Assembly: GCF_026712245.1 (NCBI RefSeq)
Contig: NZ_JAPPUY010000003.1
Location: forward strand, 248,001 to 312,000
From: Roseateles hydrophilus
GTDB taxonomy: Bacteria > Pseudomonadota > Gammaproteobacteria > Burkholderiales > Burkholderiaceae_C
Direction: 5' to 3'
DNA length: 64,000 nucleotides
A program made the translations under genes and the position numbers. Under the pieces are notes generated by a model. It saw nothing but the letters and a program-made list of their open reading frames with translations. It ran no database searches and was not told where the DNA came from. Of the stretch, positions 61,894 through 64,000 are shown in pieces (the stretch's first letter is position 1; each line of letters opens with the position of its first letter).

Positions 61894-63642
61894 ATGAATC
61901 TTGATGTCAATGCGCTGATCGTGTTGGTGTACTTCGCTTTCATGATTGGCATCGGCCTCGTTTTCCGTCGAATGGCCAGTCAATCGACCAGCGACTATTT
62001 TCGTGGCGGTGGGCAGATGTTGTGGTGGATGGTCGGTGCATCCACCTTCATGACGCAGTTTTCAGCCTGGACGTTTACAGGCGCGGCGGGCAAAGCCTAT
62101 TCGGATGGCTTGACCGCAATCGCGGTGTTTATCGGGAACGTGGTGGCGTTTGGCGTGTCGTGGCTCTGGTTTGCTGCGCGCATGCGCCAGATTCGCGTGG
62201 ACACGCCCACGGAAGGCGTGCGCCGGCGCTTCGGGCCGGCGAATGAACAGTTCTTCACCTGGGCCATCCTGCCCCTGTCCGTCATCAACGCGGGTTTGTG
62301 GCTGAACAGCCTGTCCATTTTTGTGGCGGCGGTGTTCAAGGTCGACATTGGCATGACGATTTGGGTGACCGGCTTGGTCGTCCTCTTTGTGTCGCTGTTG
62401 AGCGGCGCCTGGGGTGTCGTGGCCAGCGATTTTGTGCAGGCCCTGATCGTTGCCGTGCTGTCGGTGGCATGCGCGGTGGTGGCGCTGGTTCAGGTGGGTG
62501 GGGTTGGCGCCATGACGGCCAACTTTCCCAGTGGTTTTGTCAGCGGCCCCGACATGAACTTTCCGCTGATGGTGGTGGGCACGTTCCTGTTCTTCATCGT
62601 CAAACAGATGCAAAGCATCAACAACCTGCAGGAGTCGGGCCGATTCTTGTGCGCCAAGGACTCTCGCCATGCCAGCAAGGCGGCGCTGATGGCCATGGTG
62701 CTGATGCTGTTGGGCGCCTTCATCTGGTTTATCCCGCCATGGGTGAGTGCGTCCTTGTTGCCCGATGCTGCAACGGTGCATGCCGACGCCCTGGGGGGCA
62801 AGGCCGGTGATGCCGTCTATCTGGTCTTCACCGAACGCTACATGCCCTTGGGCACGGTGGGTTTGTTGCTGGCGGGATTGTTTGCGGCAACGATGAGTTC
62901 CATGGATTCAGCGCTCAATCGCAATTCCGGCATCTTCGTGCGCAGTTTTTACAAACCCATCCTCGCGCGCAACCGCGAGGTATCGGACGCCAGCTTGCTG
63001 CGCGTGGGGCAGGTGGTCACCGTCGTCAACGGCATTCTGGTGATCTTGATGGCGCAGTTTTATCAGTCGCTGTCGCACCTGTCGTTGTTTGAAATCATGA
63101 TGCAGGTTGGCACCTTGCTGCAGTCTCCCATCCTCGTGCCGCTGTTTTTCGGCATGTTCATTCGGCGCACGCCGACATGGGTGCCCTGGGTCACGGTTCT
63201 GGTTGGCCTGGCGGTGTCGTGGATGCTGGTGACTTGGCTGAAACCATCCTTGGTGGGCGAATGGTTGGGCGTGAGTTTCACGAAGCGCGAGGCAGGCGAT
63301 CTCTCGCTGATGTTGAACATCACGGCGCACCTGCTGCTGACGGGGGGATTCTTCTGTTTGACCACGCTGTTCTACAAACGCGAGGAAAATGCAGTCCAGC
63401 ACGCCACGGATGAATTCTTTCGGGATTTGGAGCGCCCGGAAGTTTCTGATGACACGCCGACTCAGGCAGACTTGAACCAGCGCAATAAGCTGGGCGATAT
63501 CGTGACCGTGGGCGGTCTCGGGATGTTTGCGATGGTGTTGATCCCGAATCCGACGTGGGGGCGTTTGACGTTCCTGCTGTGTGCCTTGAGCGTGCTCGCG
63601 ATCGGCCTGCTCTTGAAGCGCAGTGCGCGGGTCAGGGTTTAG
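61894..63642 (+). CDS. sodium:solute symporter (SSS family)
   Basis: The 582-residue protein has about 13-14 helices and SSS motifs: SDYFRGGGQMLWWMVGASTFMTQFSAWTFTGAAG near the N-terminus and GLLLAGLFAATMSSMDSALN mid-protein, where Na+-binding Ser/Thr lie. It imports a solute with Na+; a sugar or sugar acid is typical for this branch but unproven. Codon third positions are clearly less G/C-rich than in neighbours, and the gene is bracketed by a partial duplication, both suggesting acquisition. Confidence 0.9.
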   Translation: MNLDVNALIVLVYFAFMIGIGLVFRRMASQSTSDYFRGGGQMLWWMVGASTFMTQFSAWTFTGAAGKAYSDGLTAIAVFIGNVVAFGVSWLWFAARMRQIRVDTPTEGVRRRFGPANEQFFTWAILPLSVINAGLWLNSLSIFVAAVFKVDIGMTIWVTGLVVLFVSLLSGAWGVVASDFVQALIVAVLSVACAVVALVQVGGVGAMTANFPSGFVSGPDMNFPLMVVGTFLFFIVKQMQSINNLQESGRFLCAKDSRHASKAALMAMVLMLLGAFIWFIPPWVSASLLPDAATVHADALGGKAGDAVYLVFTERYMPLGTVGLLLAGLFAATMSSMDSALNRNSGIFVRSFYKPILARNREVSDASLLRVGQVVTVVNGILVILMAQFYQSLSHLSLFEIMMQVGTLLQSPILVPLFFGMFIRRTPTWVPWVTVLVGLAVSWMLVTWLKPSLVGEWLGVSFTKREAGDLSLMLNITAHLLLTGGFFCLTTLFYKREENAVQHATDEFFRDLERPEVSDDTPTQADLNQRNKLGDIVTVGGLGMFAMVLIPNPTWGRLTFLLCALSVLAIGLLLKRSARVRV

Positions 63643-63690
63643 GGCGCCTGCCACTGCGAAGCGCAAGCGGCGTGCTTGCTGCTTGTGCAG

Positions 63691-63816
63691 AGCTTCTTCT
63701 CCACCATCACCAGCTTTGGCACGCCGCTGGACATCACGCTGGCGTCGCTGAAGGTGGAGCACCTGTTTCCGTCGGATGAGGTCACGCGGGCGGCGTTGGC
63801 GGAGGGGTTGGGTTGA
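63691..63816 (+). pseudogene. remnant of an XRE/MmyB regulator (C-terminal 41 codons)
   Basis: The in-frame remnant (SFFSTITSFGTPLDITLASL, then KVEHLFPSDEVTRAALAEGLG and stop) matches the tail of the regulator at 61.6 kb, with a few substitutions. No start codon or 5' part precedes it. It is either the displaced original end of that gene or a relic of a paralogue. Confidence 0.8.
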
Positions 63817-63904
63817 GGGGGGATGACGCCGAGCCTGTCGGTTGCGGTGAACGCCGTGAACCTCAACCCAGGTGCCCGGGTGACCAGGTGGCAGGTCGAT
63901 GGTT

Positions 63905-63915
63905 GGGGGGGGGGG
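63905..63915. repeat. 11-base G tract
   Basis: A run of 11 G lies in the non-coding DNA after the pseudogene. It is a potential slippage site or a sequencing/assembly weak point. Confidence 0.6.
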
Positions 63916-63960
63916 CGCGAGCTCACCCCAAGCTGCGAGTCACGCGCTGATTGCAGCGCA

Positions 63961-64000
63961 TCACGGCGCAGCCTTCTTGTCCACCACCACGATCTCCCCT
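63961..64000 (-). CDS. possible 3' end of a minus-strand gene
   Basis: The last 40 bases read on the minus strand as GEIVVVDKKAAP followed by TGA. The run of sensible codons suggests the C-terminus of a gene entering from outside. It is too short to assign. Confidence 0.35.
   Translation of the reverse strand, partial: GEIVVVDKKAAP

Overview
The window is GC-rich chromosomal DNA from a betaproteobacterium, most likely Burkholderiales of the Roseateles/Pelomonas/Rubrivivax type. The grounds are the mnmG-rsmG-parA cluster with parS sites, four PEP-CTERM proteins, a prkA-yeaH-spoVR operon, the family content, and strong G/C bias at third codon positions. This placement is inferred from content, not from a database comparison. 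I see no rRNA, tRNA, CRISPR array or intact insertion sequence. The mnmG/rsmG/parA/parB cluster suggests that the replication origin is not far away, but dnaA is not present.

Layout. 1-10.7 kb: a truncated periplasmic propeller sensor, a membrane-anchored receiver protein, an MFS exporter, the queuosine-precursor genes (a three-domain QueD-like protein overlapping queE), a PH-domain protein, OmpW, a GDSL lipoprotein, and a MazG-like/exonuclease/acetyltransferase run. 10.7-22.5 kb: a PEP-CTERM protein, a divergent HNH-like/WYL-regulator pair, a yqjD-yqjE-yqjK-like set, a cobalamin adenosyltransferase, a D-lactate-type FAD dehydrogenase, a GH3 glycosidase with its esterase partner, and a SugE-type exporter. 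22.5-28.8 kb: prkA-yeaH-spoVR with structured leader and spacer RNA, then a second PEP-CTERM protein. 28.8-40.5 kb: the chromosome-partitioning neighbourhood. Here parA and parB are more than 7 kb apart, and the DNA between them carries argC, an acetyltransferase, an OmpA-like protein, a small hydrolase and a two-gene CHAT/transglutaminase plus lipase-fold module. 40.7-50.3 kb: a divergent SOS-box-controlled SRAP protein and Crp/Fnr regulator, small membrane and cysteine-cluster proteins, a hydrolase-NatA-NatB operon, a thioredoxin-fold lipid- or periplasm-directed protein and an AlkD-type gene ending in a REP-like palindrome. 50.3-64 kb: FadH, a DUF4397 lipoprotein, an overlapping run of small genes ending in an acyl-CoA ligase and a nucleotidyltransferase, two tandem PEP-CTERM genes, an XRE/MmyB-like regulator, and a compositionally different sodium:solute symporter bracketed by a partial duplication of that regulator.

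The most unusual items are these. (1) The CHAT-fold/transglutaminase-like protein at 31389-33818 is translationally coupled to a serine hydrolase at 33815-35158. Its CHAT catalytic residues look replaced, but a Cys-His pair in the C-terminal domain is intact. This looks like an undescribed two-component effector module, and its function is unknown. (2) The QueD-like protein carries three PTPS domains whose catalytic residues are split between domains. (3) The SRAP protein lacks Cys2 but sits behind a perfect LexA box. (4) The symporter is flanked by a direct repeat of the tail of the neighbouring regulator gene.
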